NCBI GenBank assembly: GCA_902606525.1
Contig: CACLGW010000002.1
Location: 1 to 64,000 of the forward strand
From: an uncultured Bacteroidota bacterium
GTDB lineage: Bacteria; Bacteroidota; Bacteroidia; Flavobacteriales; Flavobacteriaceae
Reading direction: 5' to 3'
DNA length: 64,000 nucleotides
The position numbers and the translations under genes were made by a program. The notes under the pieces are model-generated. The model was not told the origin of the DNA and did no database searches. It saw nothing but the letters and a program-made list of their open reading frames with translations. Below, one piece after another: positions 1 through 11,614 of the stretch (the stretch's first letter is position 1; each line of letters begins with the position of its first letter).

Positions 1-60
1 ATTTTCTTCTAAAATAAAGAAAGTTTTTGTTGAAAATTTTAAAAAGTTAAAAAATTTATT

Positions 61-1128
61 TTACTCTTTTAAAAGTTTTACTAGATAATCACCCACTTCA
101 GAAGTAGAGTAAAATTTATCTCCCTTTTTTGCTAAATCCTCAGTAACTTTTCCTTCTAAAAGAGACTCATTAACTACTCTACGAATAGCCGCTCCTTCTT
201 CATTTAAACCAAAACTCATTTCAAACATCATTGCAGCAGACAAAATAGTAGCTAATGGATTGGCTATGCCTAATCCCACAGCCTGAGGAAAGGACCCATG
301 TATAGGCTCGTATAGAGCATTCTCAGTTCCTATAGAAGCTGAAGGCATTAAACCCATAGAACCAGAAATTACTGATGCTTCATCTGTTAAAATATCTCCA
401 AAAAGATTTTCCGTAATTAAGACATCGTAACTGTTGGGCCATTGAACCAGGCGCATGGCCACAGCATCAACAAATTCGTATGATACTTCAACTTCAGGAT
501 AATCTTTTTCTAACTCTTGAACCGTTTCTCTCCAAAGGCGTGAACTTTCTAGAACATTTGCTTTGTCAACGCAGCAAAGTTTTTTAGACCTATTCATGGC
601 TAATTCAAAACCTTTAATAGCTAAACGCTCGATTTCTATTCTTGAATAAGTACACGTGTCAAATGCAGTATTTCCATTATGTTTTCTTCCTCGTTCTCCA
701 AAATAAATACCACCTGTTAATTCACGAAGAAAAATCAAGTCAGTACCCTCTATGCGTTCCTTTTTTAAAGGTGATTTATCTAACAAAGAGGGAAAAGTAA
801 AAGTAGGTCTTACATTAGCGAATAAACCCAATTTTTTACGCATTTTAAGAAGCCCTTGCTCAGGGCGAACTTTTGCAGAAGGATCATTATCAAATCTGGG
901 GTGACCAATAGCTCCAAAAAGAACTGCATCAGCAGCTAAACAAACCTGATGAGTTTCATCAGGATACGGATCACCAACAGCATCAATAGCTGCAGCTCCG
1001 GTTAAGGCGGGTTTCCATTCTATTATATGATTAAATTTATCAGCAATAACATTGGATATTTTTACTGCTTGTTCTATTACATCAGGTCCTATTCCATCTC
1101 CAGCTAAAAGGGCTATTTTTAAATCCAT
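61..1128 (-). CDS. leuB: 3-isopropylmalate dehydrogenase
   Basis: MDLKIALLAGDGIGPDVIEQ start, ENLFGDILTDEASVISGSMGLMPSAS motif; in leu cluster. Confidence 0.97.
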   Translation of the reverse strand: MDLKIALLAGDGIGPDVIEQAVKISNVIADKFNHIIEWKPALTGAAAIDAVGDPYPDETHQVCLAADAVLFGAIGHPRFDNDPSAKVRPEQGLLKMRKKLGLFANVRPTFTFPSLLDKSPLKKERIEGTDLIFLRELTGGIYFGERGRKHNGNTAFDTCTYSRIEIERLAIKGFELAMNRSKKLCCVDKANVLESSRLWRETVQELEKDYPEVEVSYEFVDAVAMRLVQWPNSYDVLITENLFGDILTDEASVISGSMGLMPSASIGTENALYEPIHGSFPQAVGLGIANPLATILSAAMMFEMSFGLNEEGAAIRRVVNESLLEGKVTEDLAKKGDKFYSTSEVGDYLVKLLKE

Positions 1129-1137
1129 TTCACTATT

Positions 1138-2655
1138 TTATTTTTGAATTATATTCAACATTTTTTCGGTAGCTTTTATAGCTGACACGGTTTGGTCCGA
1201 GTCTAAACCACGTGTTGCAAAATCTTGGTTACCCTTTCTCCATATTATTGTAGTTTCACAAAGGGCATCGGAGTTACTTCCTGGAGGTATACGAACTGCA
1301 TAATCAACCAATTTTGGTAAATCAATTTTTTGTCTTTTATATACTTTGTGTAATGCATTCCAGAAGGCATCGTATTGTCCATCTCCAGATGCATTTTCTT
1401 CAAAAGTTTTATTTTCAATTTGAATACTAACACTTGTTGTAGGTTTCAAACCTTTAGAGTGTGTTAAAACATAAGATTGAACTTTAACTTTATCAGGAAT
1501 ATTATTACCCAAAACATCAGAGATGATGAAGGGCAAATCTTCTACGGTTACTCTTTCTTTTCTGTCTCCCAAATCGATAATACGCTTAGTCACTTTTTTT
1601 ATATCTTCATCATTTAGTGTAAGACCAAGTTCTTGAAGATTTTTTTGAATATTTGCTTTTCCAGAGGTTTTACCAAGAGCATATTTACGTTTTCTACCAA
1701 ACCGTTCAGGTAGTAAGTCATTAAAATATAAATTATTCTTGTGATCTCCATCTGCATGAATCCCAGCGGTTTGAGTAAAAACGTTTTCTCCTACAATTGG
1801 CTTATTGGCTGGAATTCTGAAGCCCGTAAAAGTAGCAACAATTTGACTTACTTTATGAAGTGCATCTTCATTAATATTAATTTTAGTATCGGGCAAAAAG
1901 TCATTTATTACCGCTACAACACTTGCTAAAGGAGTATTTCCAGCTCTTTCTCCCATTCCATTTACTGTGAGATGTAAGCCCCCTACACCAGCTTTTACTG
2001 CTTCCAATGCGTTGGCTACACTCAAGTCATAATCATTATGTCCATGAAAATCAAAATGTATATTTGGATAAAGTTTTATTATTGAATTTAGATAATCAGA
2101 AGTTTTATGCGGGGTTAGAACTCCTAAAGTATCCGGTAATAAAACTCTTGAGATTGGCTGTTTAGAAATAAAATCTAAGTACCTAAAAACGTAATCTTTG
2201 GAATTAGCCATTCCATTACTCCAATCTTCTAAATAAACATTTGTTTTAATACCTTCTGCAGATGCGAGCTTAATATTTTTTTCGATATTATTGAAATGTT
2301 CATTAGGCTTTTGTTTTAGCTGGAACTTTAAATGATTTAGGGATCCTTTGGTAAGTAAATTTTGAACTTTAGCTCCAGCTTCTTTCATCCATTTTATAGA
2401 TATTCCGTTATCAATAAACGTGAGCACTTCAATTCGATCAATACAATTGTTTGACTCTCCCCAAGAAGTAATTTGTTTTACAGCTTTAAATTCACCATCA
2501 GACACTCTTGCAGATGCAATTTCAATTCGGTCAATATTTAATTTTTTGATTAAAAGCTTTGCAAGTGTTAACTTCTCTGAAATTGAAAAAGATACCCCAG
2601 AAGTTTGTTCCCCATCGCGTAGAGTAGTATCCATGATTTCAATTGTCTTAATCAT
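1138..2655 (-). CDS. 2-isopropylmalate/citramalate synthase-like protein with C-terminal LeuA regulatory (dimer) domain
   Basis: [50 protein letters not shown]; long C-terminus typical of the LeuA allosteric domain. Confidence 0.88.
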   Translation of the reverse strand: MIKTIEIMDTTLRDGEQTSGVSFSISEKLTLAKLLIKKLNIDRIEIASARVSDGEFKAVKQITSWGESNNCIDRIEVLTFIDNGISIKWMKEAGAKVQNLLTKGSLNHLKFQLKQKPNEHFNNIEKNIKLASAEGIKTNVYLEDWSNGMANSKDYVFRYLDFISKQPISRVLLPDTLGVLTPHKTSDYLNSIIKLYPNIHFDFHGHNDYDLSVANALEAVKAGVGGLHLTVNGMGERAGNTPLASVVAVINDFLPDTKININEDALHKVSQIVATFTGFRIPANKPIVGENVFTQTAGIHADGDHKNNLYFNDLLPERFGRKRKYALGKTSGKANIQKNLQELGLTLNDEDIKKVTKRIIDLGDRKERVTVEDLPFIISDVLGNNIPDKVKVQSYVLTHSKGLKPTTSVSIQIENKTFEENASGDGQYDAFWNALHKVYKRQKIDLPKLVDYAVRIPPGSNSDALCETTIIWRKGNQDFATRGLDSDQTVSAIKATEKMLNIIQK

Positions 2656-2674
2656 ATGGCAGTTTTATTAATAA

Positions 2675-3271
2675 TTAAAATGGGGTATTTATAGCAAAAT
2701 CAATTATTTCAGCCTTTATGTTATTTAAATAGTCAATATCGTCATAGCCATTAAGCATATTTTCCTTTTTATAAGAATTTATTTCAAAGGTTTCTAATGT
2801 TTTAGTTGAACTTATTTTTATTTCTTGAGCAGGAAGATTTATAACTAATACTGTCTTTGGATTTTTCTCTACCTCATCAAAAATTATTTTTAAAAAATCC
2901 CTCGAGACTTGAACCGGTAAAACCCCAATGTTTAAGCAGTTATTTCTAAAAATATCAGCAAAAAAACTAGAAACTATGCATCTAAAACCATAGTCATAAA
3001 CTGCCCAGGCAGCATGTTCTCTAGACGATCCTGATCCAAAATTATATTCACCCACTAATATTTTTCCCGAATAGATATTGTTGTTTAATACAAAATCTGA
3101 TTTCTGGCTGCCATCCCGATTGTATCGCCAATCACGAAATAAATTATCTCCAAACCCTTTGCGTTCAGTTGCTTTTAGAAAGCGTGCTGGTATAATTTGA
3201 TCTGTATCTACATTTTCAATTGGTAATGGTACCACAGTGCTCTTAAGTATTTGAAATGAATCGTAAGCCAT
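2675..3271 (-). CDS. leuD: 3-isopropylmalate dehydratase small subunit
   Basis: VPLPIENVDTDQIIPARFLK and GSGSSREHAAWA motifs. Confidence 0.97.
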   Translation of the reverse strand: MAYDSFQILKSTVVPLPIENVDTDQIIPARFLKATERKGFGDNLFRDWRYNRDGSQKSDFVLNNNIYSGKILVGEYNFGSGSSREHAAWAVYDYGFRCIVSSFFADIFRNNCLNIGVLPVQVSRDFLKIIFDEVEKNPKTVLVINLPAQEIKISSTKTLETFEINSYKKENMLNGYDDIDYLNNIKAEIIDFAINTPF

Positions 3272-3279
3272 ATTATGTT

Positions 3280-4674
3280 TTAGATTAAAGTTCTTGGGTC
3301 AGTTATCATTCCTGTAATTGCTGCTGCAGCAGCTACTAGTGGGCTTGCTAGCAAAGTTCTAGCTCCGGGTCCTTGTCGACCTTCGAAATTTCTATTTGAG
3401 GTACTTACTGCATATTTACCTGGAGGAATTTTATCATCGTTCATTGCAAGACATGCAGAGCATCCTGGTTCGCGCAATTTGAATTCTGCATTCTCAAATA
3501 TTTCAAGAAGACCTTCTTCTTTAATAGCATTTAAAACTTTATGTGAACCAGGAACTAACCATGCTGTTACATTATTGGCACGTTTGTGTCCTTTAATGAT
3601 GTTCGCAAAAGCCCTAAAATCTTCTATACGACCATTTGTACAACTTCCAATAAAAACATAATCGATTTGTTTTCCAATCATACTTTCACCTTCGGAAAAA
3701 CCCATATAGGCTAATGATTTTGCATATGTAGCAGAACTTGCCTCAAAATCTTTAGCATTTGGTATTACTTTTGTAATGCTGATTCCCATTCCTGGATTTG
3801 TTCCAAAAGTGATCATTGGATCAATTTCGGATCCATCAAAGATAATTTCTTTGTCGAATTTTGCATCTTTATCAGTATATAGTGTCTCCCAGTAGTCCAT
3901 GGCTTTATTCCAAGACGATCCTTTCGGAGTAAATTCTCGGTCTTTGATATATTCATATGTTTTTTTATCAGGAGCTATCATTCCGCCCCGAGCACCCATT
4001 TCAATACTTAAATTGCAAACTGTCATTCTTCCTTCCATGGTCAAATCTCTAAATACTTTTCCAGCATACTCAACAAAATAACCCGTAGCTCCAGAAGTAC
4101 TTAATTTAGAAATTATAAATAGTGCAATATCTTTAGGAGTTACACCGTAGTTAAGCGTTCCATTAATAGTAATAAGCATTTTTTTTGGTTTGGGCTGCAT
4201 GATACACTGTGTAGACAAAACCATTTCAACTTCAGAAGTTCCAATTCCGAATGCAATAGCACCAAATGCTCCGTGAGTAGATGTGTGTGAGTCTCCACAA
4301 ACAATTGTAGCTCCTGGTTGAGTTATGCCATATTCCGGGCCAATAACATGAACAATACCATTTTTTTGATGACCTAAACCCCAGTAGGAAATTTGATGAT
4401 CTCTTGCGTTTTTCTCTAAAGCTTTTAACTGATTTCTAGAAAGTGAATCTCTGACTGGAAGATGCTGATTAATTGTAGGCGTATTATGATCTGCAGTTGC
4501 AAATGTTCGTTCAGGATAAAGAACCTTCAATTTTCTATTTTTAAGACCTAAAAAAGCTACTGGGCTTGTTACTTCGTGAACCATATGACGATCAATGAAT
4601 AGAACATCAGGCCCATTATCGATACTTTTAACTACGTGTGAGTCCCATACTTTATCAAAGAGGGTCTTTTTCAT
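3280..4674 (-). CDS. leuC: 3-isopropylmalate dehydratase large subunit
   Basis: [37 protein letters not shown]. Confidence 0.97.
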   Translation of the reverse strand: MKKTLFDKVWDSHVVKSIDNGPDVLFIDRHMVHEVTSPVAFLGLKNRKLKVLYPERTFATADHNTPTINQHLPVRDSLSRNQLKALEKNARDHQISYWGLGHQKNGIVHVIGPEYGITQPGATIVCGDSHTSTHGAFGAIAFGIGTSEVEMVLSTQCIMQPKPKKMLITINGTLNYGVTPKDIALFIISKLSTSGATGYFVEYAGKVFRDLTMEGRMTVCNLSIEMGARGGMIAPDKKTYEYIKDREFTPKGSSWNKAMDYWETLYTDKDAKFDKEIIFDGSEIDPMITFGTNPGMGISITKVIPNAKDFEASSATYAKSLAYMGFSEGESMIGKQIDYVFIGSCTNGRIEDFRAFANIIKGHKRANNVTAWLVPGSHKVLNAIKEEGLLEIFENAEFKLREPGCSACLAMNDDKIPPGKYAVSTSNRNFEGRQGPGARTLLASPLVAAAAAITGMITDPRTLI

Positions 4675-4685
4675 CTCAATTTCAT

Positions 4686-5834
4686 TTAAATATTACTTGC
4701 TTTAATAATTTTTGGCAAGTCTTTATCTTTAATTTCCTTTTTTTGGTCTGCAACAACCAAGAATTCTTTATAAACTCTATCTAATTGTAATTTATCTAAT
4801 TCATAACCAATATTCTTAGCACGATAAGCAAGTGCGGCTCTGCCACTTCTTGCTGTAAGAATTATTGATGACTTATTTACTCCAACATCTTTTGGATCTA
4901 TAATTTCATAAGTTTCTCTTTTCTTTATGACACCATCTTGATGTATACCTGAAGAATGAGCAAATGCATTAGCACCGACGATTGCTTTATTAGGTTGAAT
5001 CGGCATTGCCATACTTTCAGAAACGAGCTGACTGATGCTATATAATTTTTTAGATCTGATTCTGGTATCTAATTTCAATTTAGGGTGTTGCCTCAAAATC
5101 ATGACAACTTCTTCTAAAGAAGTATTTCCTGCACGTTCTCCAATACCGTTTACAGTACATTCTATCTGTCTTGCTCCGTGCTGAACCCCTGCAATAGAAT
5201 TTGCTGTTGCGAGACCCAAATCATTGTGGCAGTGACAAGATAGCCGTGCTCTGTGGATACCTGTTACGTTTTCTTTTAAATATTTCATTTTAGCTCCATA
5301 TTCTTCGGGGAGGCAATGTCCTGTTGTATCAGGAATATTTAAAACAGTAGCGCCAGCTTTAATTACAGCTTCACAAACTCTAGCAAGAAATTCATTTTCA
5401 GATCTTCCTGCATCTTCTGCATAAAATTCTACATCTTCAACAAAACTTTTTGCGTATTGAACTGCAGAGACTGCACGTTCAAGTATTTGATCAGGTGTAG
5501 CTTTGAACTTGTAGCGCATGTGGCTATTAGAAGTACCAATACCAGTATGAATTCGCGAACGTTTTGCAAATTTCAAAGCTTCAGCTGCTGTTTCAATATC
5601 TTTTTTAACTGCCCGCGTAAGTCCACAGACACGGGTATTTTTAACTAACTTGGAAATATCTTCAACTGCTTTAAAATCCCCGGGACTAGAAATAGGAAAA
5701 CCAGCCTCTAAAACATCAACACCAAGAAGGTCTAGCTGTTCAGCAATTAGTAGTTTAGTAGTAGGGTCTAATTTACATCCTGGAACTTGTTCTCCGTCAC
5801 GAAGCGTAGTATCAAAAATTTCAACGTATTCCAT
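4686..5834 (-). CDS. leuA: 2-isopropylmalate synthase (short form, no C-terminal regulatory domain)
   Basis: [33 protein letters not shown]; 382 aa. Confidence 0.93.
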   Translation of the reverse strand: MEYVEIFDTTLRDGEQVPGCKLDPTTKLLIAEQLDLLGVDVLEAGFPISSPGDFKAVEDISKLVKNTRVCGLTRAVKKDIETAAEALKFAKRSRIHTGIGTSNSHMRYKFKATPDQILERAVSAVQYAKSFVEDVEFYAEDAGRSENEFLARVCEAVIKAGATVLNIPDTTGHCLPEEYGAKMKYLKENVTGIHRARLSCHCHNDLGLATANSIAGVQHGARQIECTVNGIGERAGNTSLEEVVMILRQHPKLKLDTRIRSKKLYSISQLVSESMAMPIQPNKAIVGANAFAHSSGIHQDGVIKKRETYEIIDPKDVGVNKSSIILTARSGRAALAYRAKNIGYELDKLQLDRVYKEFLVVADQKKEIKDKDLPKIIKASNI

Positions 5835-5985
5835 AAATTAAAATCAAAAAAGATTTAAATTACAACCTAAATTAATGGATAACATTCACTATGATAAAAT
5901 TGCTATTTTTGTATTACAATATTCGTCAAGAACAACTGCTATCTAACAATCTAATAGTTAGCGTCTTGCATCAAAAAGGATTACA

Positions 5986-7560
5986 ATGACAAATGAGCAG
6001 AAAGATAATTTATTTGTACTAATAAAGTCACTAACTAAGTCAGAAAAAAGACAATTCACCCTATATGTAGGACGCATGGGTTCTAATGAAGACTCCAAGT
6101 TTCTAAACTTATTTCAGCTTTTAGATAAAATGAGCACTTATGATGAAAAGATAATTTTAAAAAAAGGAATAGTTTCCAAACAACAATTATCTAACCTCAA
6201 GGCACATTTATATAAACAAATATTAATTAGCTTAAGAATGAATCCGATGCATAAGAACATGCGAATTCTGATTAGGGAGCAATTAGACTTTGCTACCATT
6301 CTTTATCAAAAAGGATTATACAAACAAAGCCTTAAAGTTCTTGAAAAGGCTAAATTATTAGCGAATAAACATGAAGAAAAATATGTGGCTTATGATATTG
6401 TTGAATTAGAAAAAGTAATAGAGTCACAGTATATAACACGAAGCTTAAGCAATCGAACAGAAACTTTAATTAAGGAAGCTGAAAATTTGAGGAATCAAAA
6501 TAATTTAGCGACCAAACTTTCAAATTTATCTTTACAGCTCTATGAAAGATTAATAAAAGCTGGTTATGCAAAAAGCGACCACGAGTTTAGAGAAATAACT
6601 CAATTCTTCTATGAAAATTTACCTAAAACAGAAAATGAGTCACTAGGATTCAGAGAAAAGCTTTGGTATTTTAAAGCACATGTATGGTATAGTTTTTTGA
6701 TTCAAGATTTTTTATCTTCTTACAGGTATGCTTCGAAGTGGGTAGAAATGTTTGAAGAATCCCCTGCTATGATTGCTATTCATCCTGTTTTTTATCTAAA
6801 GGGCAATAATTATTTGATGGAAAGTTTAGCATTAATAAAATATCCATCAAAATTTAAGATAACACTTAATCAAATGGTTTATTGGACGGAACATGAAGCT
6901 TTTCCTAAAAATGACAATCTAAAAGCTCTAAGCTTTCAATTTTATTTTAATAATAAACTTAATGTCCATTTTTTGGAGGGAAGTTTTGAAGAGGGTCTTA
7001 TTTTAATCCCAGAGATTAAAAAAGGAATTAAAGACTTTATTAATCAAATTGATCCACATCACATTATGATGTTTTACTATAAAATTGCCTGCATGTATTT
7101 TGGTGCTGAAGATTATGAAAATTGTATTGTTTTTTTAGATAAAATTATAAGTAATAAGAGACTAAAAATGCGAGAAGACTTACTATGTTTTTCACGTGTT
7201 CTAAATATTTTTGCTCATTATGAGGCAGGCTTTGATTATCATCTTGAAAATCATCTTCGTGAAACATATAAATTTTTGATAAAAATGAACGATTTACATG
7301 AGGTGCAAAAAGCAATGATAAGATTTGTTAAAGGCTTAGGTGATATTTATCCACATGAATTAAAAACTGCCTTTAAATCATTGTATAAAGAATTAAAACA
7401 GTATGAAAATGATCCTTATGAAAGGAGGTCGTTCTTGTATTTAGATATATTATCTTGGTTAGAAAGTAAAATAAAAAATATCCCGATTTCGAAAATAATA
7501 AAAGAAAAAGCCTTATCTATGAATAGAAAAGAACGCTCCTCCATATCCCCACTTCCATAG
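5986..7560 (+). CDS. uncharacterised helical-repeat (TPR-like) protein
   Basis: Intact 524 aa ORF, alpha-helical repeat-like composition; divergent from leuA. Confidence 0.75.
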   Translation: MTNEQKDNLFVLIKSLTKSEKRQFTLYVGRMGSNEDSKFLNLFQLLDKMSTYDEKIILKKGIVSKQQLSNLKAHLYKQILISLRMNPMHKNMRILIREQLDFATILYQKGLYKQSLKVLEKAKLLANKHEEKYVAYDIVELEKVIESQYITRSLSNRTETLIKEAENLRNQNNLATKLSNLSLQLYERLIKAGYAKSDHEFREITQFFYENLPKTENESLGFREKLWYFKAHVWYSFLIQDFLSSYRYASKWVEMFEESPAMIAIHPVFYLKGNNYLMESLALIKYPSKFKITLNQMVYWTEHEAFPKNDNLKALSFQFYFNNKLNVHFLEGSFEEGLILIPEIKKGIKDFINQIDPHHIMMFYYKIACMYFGAEDYENCIVFLDKIISNKRLKMREDLLCFSRVLNIFAHYEAGFDYHLENHLRETYKFLIKMNDLHEVQKAMIRFVKGLGDIYPHELKTAFKSLYKELKQYENDPYERRSFLYLDILSWLESKIKNIPISKIIKEKALSMNRKERSSISPLP

Positions 7561-8203
7561 GTGCTGCGGTAAAGCAGATATATTTTTTTGTCACAGGGTG
7601 TTCGATACACAATTGCCTTGCATGTAAACTAATACTGCTATCCAAGTTGCTTCTCTTAGCGCCATATTTTAAATCTCCATGAATAGGAAAACCTTCAGTA
7701 CTTAGCTGGGCTCTTATTTGGTGATGACGCCCGGTTTCTAATAAAATTTCTAAAACACAATAATTATCTAATTCATGAATTCGCTTGAAATGTAAATGAG
7801 CTATTTTACTATTTGGGACTTCATTTTTATGAGCCTTTGATTTATTTTGTTTTTTATTTCTAGTCATCCAATGAATTAAGCTTCCCTCATTTTTTAAAAA
7901 ATTTCTATTTACAATAGCCCAGTAAATTTTTTTAGGAAGACGGGATTTGAATTGATTATTCAATCGACTTAATGCTTTGGAAGTTTTTGCGAATGTAACT
8001 ACTCCACTTGTAGGTCTATCTAACCTGTGAATTATTCCTAAATATACTGCATTAGGTTTATTATCTCTTTGTTTAATATATTGCTTGATATTATCTGCTA
8101 GACTTAAATCTCCAGTTTTATCTCCTTGGACTAACTCTCCTGCTTTCTTATTTATAACTATGAGGTGGTTATCTTCAAAAAGAATTCGATTTTCTAAATC
8201 CAA
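7517..8203 (-). CDS. RluA-family pseudouridine synthase
   Basis: IHRLDRPTSGVVTFAKT catalytic motif, ETGRHHQIRAQLS. Confidence 0.93.
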   Translation of the reverse strand: MDLENRILFEDNHLIVINKKAGELVQGDKTGDLSLADNIKQYIKQRDNKPNAVYLGIIHRLDRPTSGVVTFAKTSKALSRLNNQFKSRLPKKIYWAIVNRNFLKNEGSLIHWMTRNKKQNKSKAHKNEVPNSKIAHLHFKRIHELDNYCVLEILLETGRHHQIRAQLSTEGFPIHGDLKYGAKRSNLDSSISLHARQLCIEHPVTKKYICFTAAPMEVGIWRSVLFYS

Positions 8204-8206
8204 AAT

Positions 8207-9019
8207 TTAGTATTGCTCTTTTGCGTTTGGAAAATTTTTCAATTTAACATCTGAAGTATATTGATTTACTGCCTCTTGAATTATTTTGTCTAAGTCTGCA
8301 TATCGTCTGAGGAAACGAGGACTGAACTCTCTATTCATTCCCAACATATCATGAAGAACAAGGACCTGACCATCAACATTAGAACCAGCACCAATACCTA
8401 TAATTGGAATATTAACTGATTTGGATGCTTGTTCGGCGAGTTTCGCAGGAATTTTTTCTAAAACTAATCCAAAACAACCTATACCTTGGAGCATTTGAGA
8501 ATCTTTGAGTAATTGATCAGCTTCTTGTAATTGTTTTGCACGAACAGAATATGAACCAAACTTATAAATAGATTGAGGCGTAAGGCCTAAGTGTCCCATT
8601 ACTGGAATTCCGGCCATTAAAATTCTTTCTATAGATTCTCTAGATTGATTCCCACCTTCTAATTTTACCGCATGAGCTCCTGACTCTTTCATAATTCGTA
8701 TTGCAGAGCGAAGAGCCTCCTTAGAGTCTGATTGATAGGTACCAAAAGGAAGATCTACTACAATTAGAGCTCTCTTTGCAGCTCTAACAACGCTACTAGC
8801 ATGATATATCATTTGATCTAGAGTAATGGGTAATGTGGTTTCGTGACCTGCCATAACATTTGATGCAGAGTCACCTACCAAAATGATATCAACTCCAGCT
8901 GCATCAACTAAACCTGCGAAAGTGAAGTCGTAAGAAGTAATCATGGCAATTTTTTCGCCATTAGACTTCATTTCTTGTATTGATTTTGTAGTTACCCTTA
9001 AATATTTTTGTTTTGACAT
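8207..9019 (-). CDS. panB: 3-methyl-2-oxobutanoate hydroxymethyltransferase
   Basis: [43 protein letters not shown]. Confidence 0.96.
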   Translation of the reverse strand: MSKQKYLRVTTKSIQEMKSNGEKIAMITSYDFTFAGLVDAAGVDIILVGDSASNVMAGHETTLPITLDQMIYHASSVVRAAKRALIVVDLPFGTYQSDSKEALRSAIRIMKESGAHAVKLEGGNQSRESIERILMAGIPVMGHLGLTPQSIYKFGSYSVRAKQLQEADQLLKDSQMLQGIGCFGLVLEKIPAKLAEQASKSVNIPIIGIGAGSNVDGQVLVLHDMLGMNREFSPRFLRRYADLDKIIQEAVNQYTSDVKLKNFPNAKEQY

Positions 9020-9089
9020 AAAGCAAATAAATCGTAAAAGTAGTATGTTTTCTTATTTGTTGTATTAATAGATTAATAAAAAAATAAAA

Positions 9090-9130
9090 CTGTCATGCTG
9101 TCAGTATTGGTAATATGGCATAATGCTTGT
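9090..9130 (+). promoter_or_regulatory. candidate dnaK promoter: CTGTCATG/CTGTCAG direct repeat plus sigma54-like TGGCATAATGCTTGT
   Basis: TGGCATA-N4-TTGT at 9116-9130, repeat at 9090-9104, 25 bp upstream of the dnaK ATG. Confidence 0.4.
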
Positions 9131-9154
9131 CGTTTATAAAGAAAATAAAATATC

Positions 9155-11062
9155 ATGAGTAAAATAATCGGAATTGACTTAGGAACAACAAATTCATGTG
9201 TATCCGTAATGGAAGGAAATGAACCCATTGTTATTCCAAATGCTGAAGGAAAAAGGACTACGCCATCTGTTATTGCTTTTGTCGATGGAGGAGAAATAAA
9301 GGTCGGTGATCCTGCAAAACGGCAAGCTGTAACCAACCCAACAAAGACTATTGCCTCAATAAAACGTTTTATGGGGAATAAATTTTCAGAATCCAAAAAC
9401 GACATAAGTACGGTAGCTTATAAATTGGTTAAAGGAGATAATGACACCCCTCGTGTTGACATAGACGGGCGTTTATACAGCCCACAAGAGCTTTCAGCAA
9501 TGACATTGCAAAAAATGAAAAAAACTGCTGAAGATTATCTCGGTCAAGATGTTACGGAAGCAGTCATTACAGTCCCTGCCTATTTTAATGATTCTCAGCG
9601 CCAAGCAACAAAAGAAGCAGGAGAAATTGCAGGTTTAAAAGTTGAACGAATAATTAACGAACCAACAGCTGCTGCTCTAGCCTATGGGCTTGATAAAGGT
9701 AATTCTGATAAAAAAATTGCAGTTTATGATTTAGGTGGAGGGACATTTGATATTTCAATACTCGAATTAGGAGATGGAGTTTTTGAGGTGCTTTCAACTA
9801 ACGGAGACACCCATCTTGGTGGAGATGATTTTGACCAAGTTATAATAGATTTTTTAGCACAGACCTTCAAAAAAGATGAATCGATTGATTTAAGAAAAGA
9901 CCCAATGGCTTTGCAAAGACTTAAAGAAGCTGCTGAAAAAGCAAAAATTGAGTTATCATCCTCATCTCAAACCGAAATAAATTTACCTTATGTTACAGCC
10001 ACAGAATCAGGACCGAAACACTTGGTAACAACTTTGACTCGTGCAAATTTTGAAAAACTGGCTGATGAATTGGTCAAAAGATCTATGGCGCCAGTAAAAA
10101 AGGCATTAGATGATGCAAGCTTATCAACAAGTGATATTGACGAAGTAATTCTTGTAGGAGGTTCTACAAGAATTCCTATCATACAGGGAGAAGTTGAAAA
10201 GTTTTTTGGTAAAAAACCATCAAAAGGCGTTAACCCTGACGAGGTAGTTGCTGTTGGTGCTGCTATCCAAGGCGGTGTTCTGACGGGTGATGTTAAAGAT
10301 GTTTTACTTTTAGATGTGACACCTTTATCACTAGGGATTGAAACAATGGGTGGGGTTATGACAAAACTAATTGAATCTAACACTACAATACCAACAAAAA
10401 AATCACAAATTTTTTCAACAGCAGCTGACAATCAGCCCTCAGTGGAAATCCATGTTTTACAAGGAGAACGTTCAATGGCAACAGATAATAAAACCATAGG
10501 ACGTTTTCACCTCGATGGAATTCCTCCTGCTCAACGTGGCACACCACAGATTGAGGTAACTTTTGATATTGATGCTAATGGCATAATAAAAGTAAGTGCC
10601 TTAGATAAAGCAACTAATAAGTCACAAGATATTCGAATTGAAGCTTCTTCAGGATTAACTGAGGAAGAAATTGAAAAAATGAAAAAGGAAGCAGAAGCTA
10701 ATGCAGATGCAGATAAAAAAGTAAAAGAGGAGGCTGAAAAATTAAACAGTGCTGACCAGATGATTTTTCAAACAGAAAAGCAGTTAAAAGAATTTGGAGA
10801 AAAATTATCTGATGATAAGAAGGCACCGATTGAATCTGCTTTAGAGGAATTAAAAAAAGCCTATGAAACAAAAGATCTAGAAGTCATTAGTAAAGCCTTA
10901 GAAAATATTGATAACGCATGGAAGAATGCTTCTGAAGAAATGTATAAAGCACAAGCTGAGCCTGGAAGTGCTACTCAAGAAGATTCTGATCCTCAGCCTA
11001 ATCCAGAGAGCAAAGGAGGCGACGATGTTCAGGATGTTGACTTTGAAGAAGTGAAAGAATAA
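9155..11062 (+). CDS. dnaK: molecular chaperone DnaK (Hsp70)
   Basis: [38 protein letters not shown], acidic C-terminal tail. Confidence 0.99.
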   Translation: MSKIIGIDLGTTNSCVSVMEGNEPIVIPNAEGKRTTPSVIAFVDGGEIKVGDPAKRQAVTNPTKTIASIKRFMGNKFSESKNDISTVAYKLVKGDNDTPRVDIDGRLYSPQELSAMTLQKMKKTAEDYLGQDVTEAVITVPAYFNDSQRQATKEAGEIAGLKVERIINEPTAAALAYGLDKGNSDKKIAVYDLGGGTFDISILELGDGVFEVLSTNGDTHLGGDDFDQVIIDFLAQTFKKDESIDLRKDPMALQRLKEAAEKAKIELSSSSQTEINLPYVTATESGPKHLVTTLTRANFEKLADELVKRSMAPVKKALDDASLSTSDIDEVILVGGSTRIPIIQGEVEKFFGKKPSKGVNPDEVVAVGAAIQGGVLTGDVKDVLLLDVTPLSLGIETMGGVMTKLIESNTTIPTKKSQIFSTAADNQPSVEIHVLQGERSMATDNKTIGRFHLDGIPPAQRGTPQIEVTFDIDANGIIKVSALDKATNKSQDIRIEASSGLTEEEIEKMKKEAEANADADKKVKEEAEKLNSADQMIFQTEKQLKEFGEKLSDDKKAPIESALEELKKAYETKDLEVISKALENIDNAWKNASEEMYKAQAEPGSATQEDSDPQPNPESKGGDDVQDVDFEEVKE

Positions 11063-11087
11063 AATCAACATTTTGTTTTTAAATAAG

Positions 11088-11119
11088 AAATGTCTTTTGT
11101 AAAACATAAGGCATTTTTT
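11088..11119 (+). terminator. candidate rho-independent terminator of dnaK
   Basis: AAATGTC ... GGCATTT stem (one G-U) followed by T tract. Confidence 0.55.
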
Positions 11120-11141
11120 GTTACCTAGTTTTTAATTAAAT

Positions 11142-11555
11142 ATGAAAAAAGATCAAGTATTATCAATAACTAACGGGATTTGTAAAAATACCTTAATGGA
11201 GACATTAAAAATTGAGTTTATAGATGTTGGAGACAAATTTCTTAAAGCTCGTATGCCAGTAAATTCAAGGGTTTATCAGCCAGATGGAGTTCTTCATGGA
11301 GGAGCTACCGCTGCACTTGCTGAAAGTGTAGGAAGTGCAGCTGTATTTGTTTTGAACAAAGATCCAAATATTCAAGTCCGAGGCATAGAGATTACTGCAA
11401 ATCATATAAAAAGTGTTGAGAATGGATATATTTATGCAACAGCTTCTCCACTGCATCAAGGAAGAACTATCCAATTATGGGAAATTAGAGTAGAGGATGA
11501 AAACGATACCCTGATTTCAATTTGTAAATTAACTACTTACAAAAAAAGAAAATAA
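11142..11555 (+). CDS. hotdog-fold PaaI/MenI-type thioesterase
   Basis: GVLHGGATAALAESVGSAAV motif; 137 aa; next to UbiA and MenE-like genes. Confidence 0.88.
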   Translation: MKKDQVLSITNGICKNTLMETLKIEFIDVGDKFLKARMPVNSRVYQPDGVLHGGATAALAESVGSAAVFVLNKDPNIQVRGIEITANHIKSVENGYIYATASPLHQGRTIQLWEIRVEDENDTLISICKLTTYKKRK

Positions 11556-11569
11556 TTTATTTCAGTAAT

Positions 11570-11597
11570 TTGTTGTTTAATATTTAGAATATATTTG
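11570..11597 (+). promoter_or_regulatory. Bacteroidota-type promoter TTG-N17-TATATTTG
   Basis: TTG 11570-11572, TATATTTG 11590-11597, 17 bp upstream of the PAS-UbiA ATG. Confidence 0.5.
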
Positions 11598-11614
11598 TTC
11601 AAAAATATATTAAT

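Noticed and set aside
9073-9405. 110-aa minus-strand ORF over the dnaK promoter and 5' end
   Set aside because: Antisense to the conserved DnaK N-terminus, low-complexity, no motifs
9988-10431. 147-aa minus-strand ORF inside dnaK
   Set aside because: Antisense shadow of a highly conserved gene; no motifs
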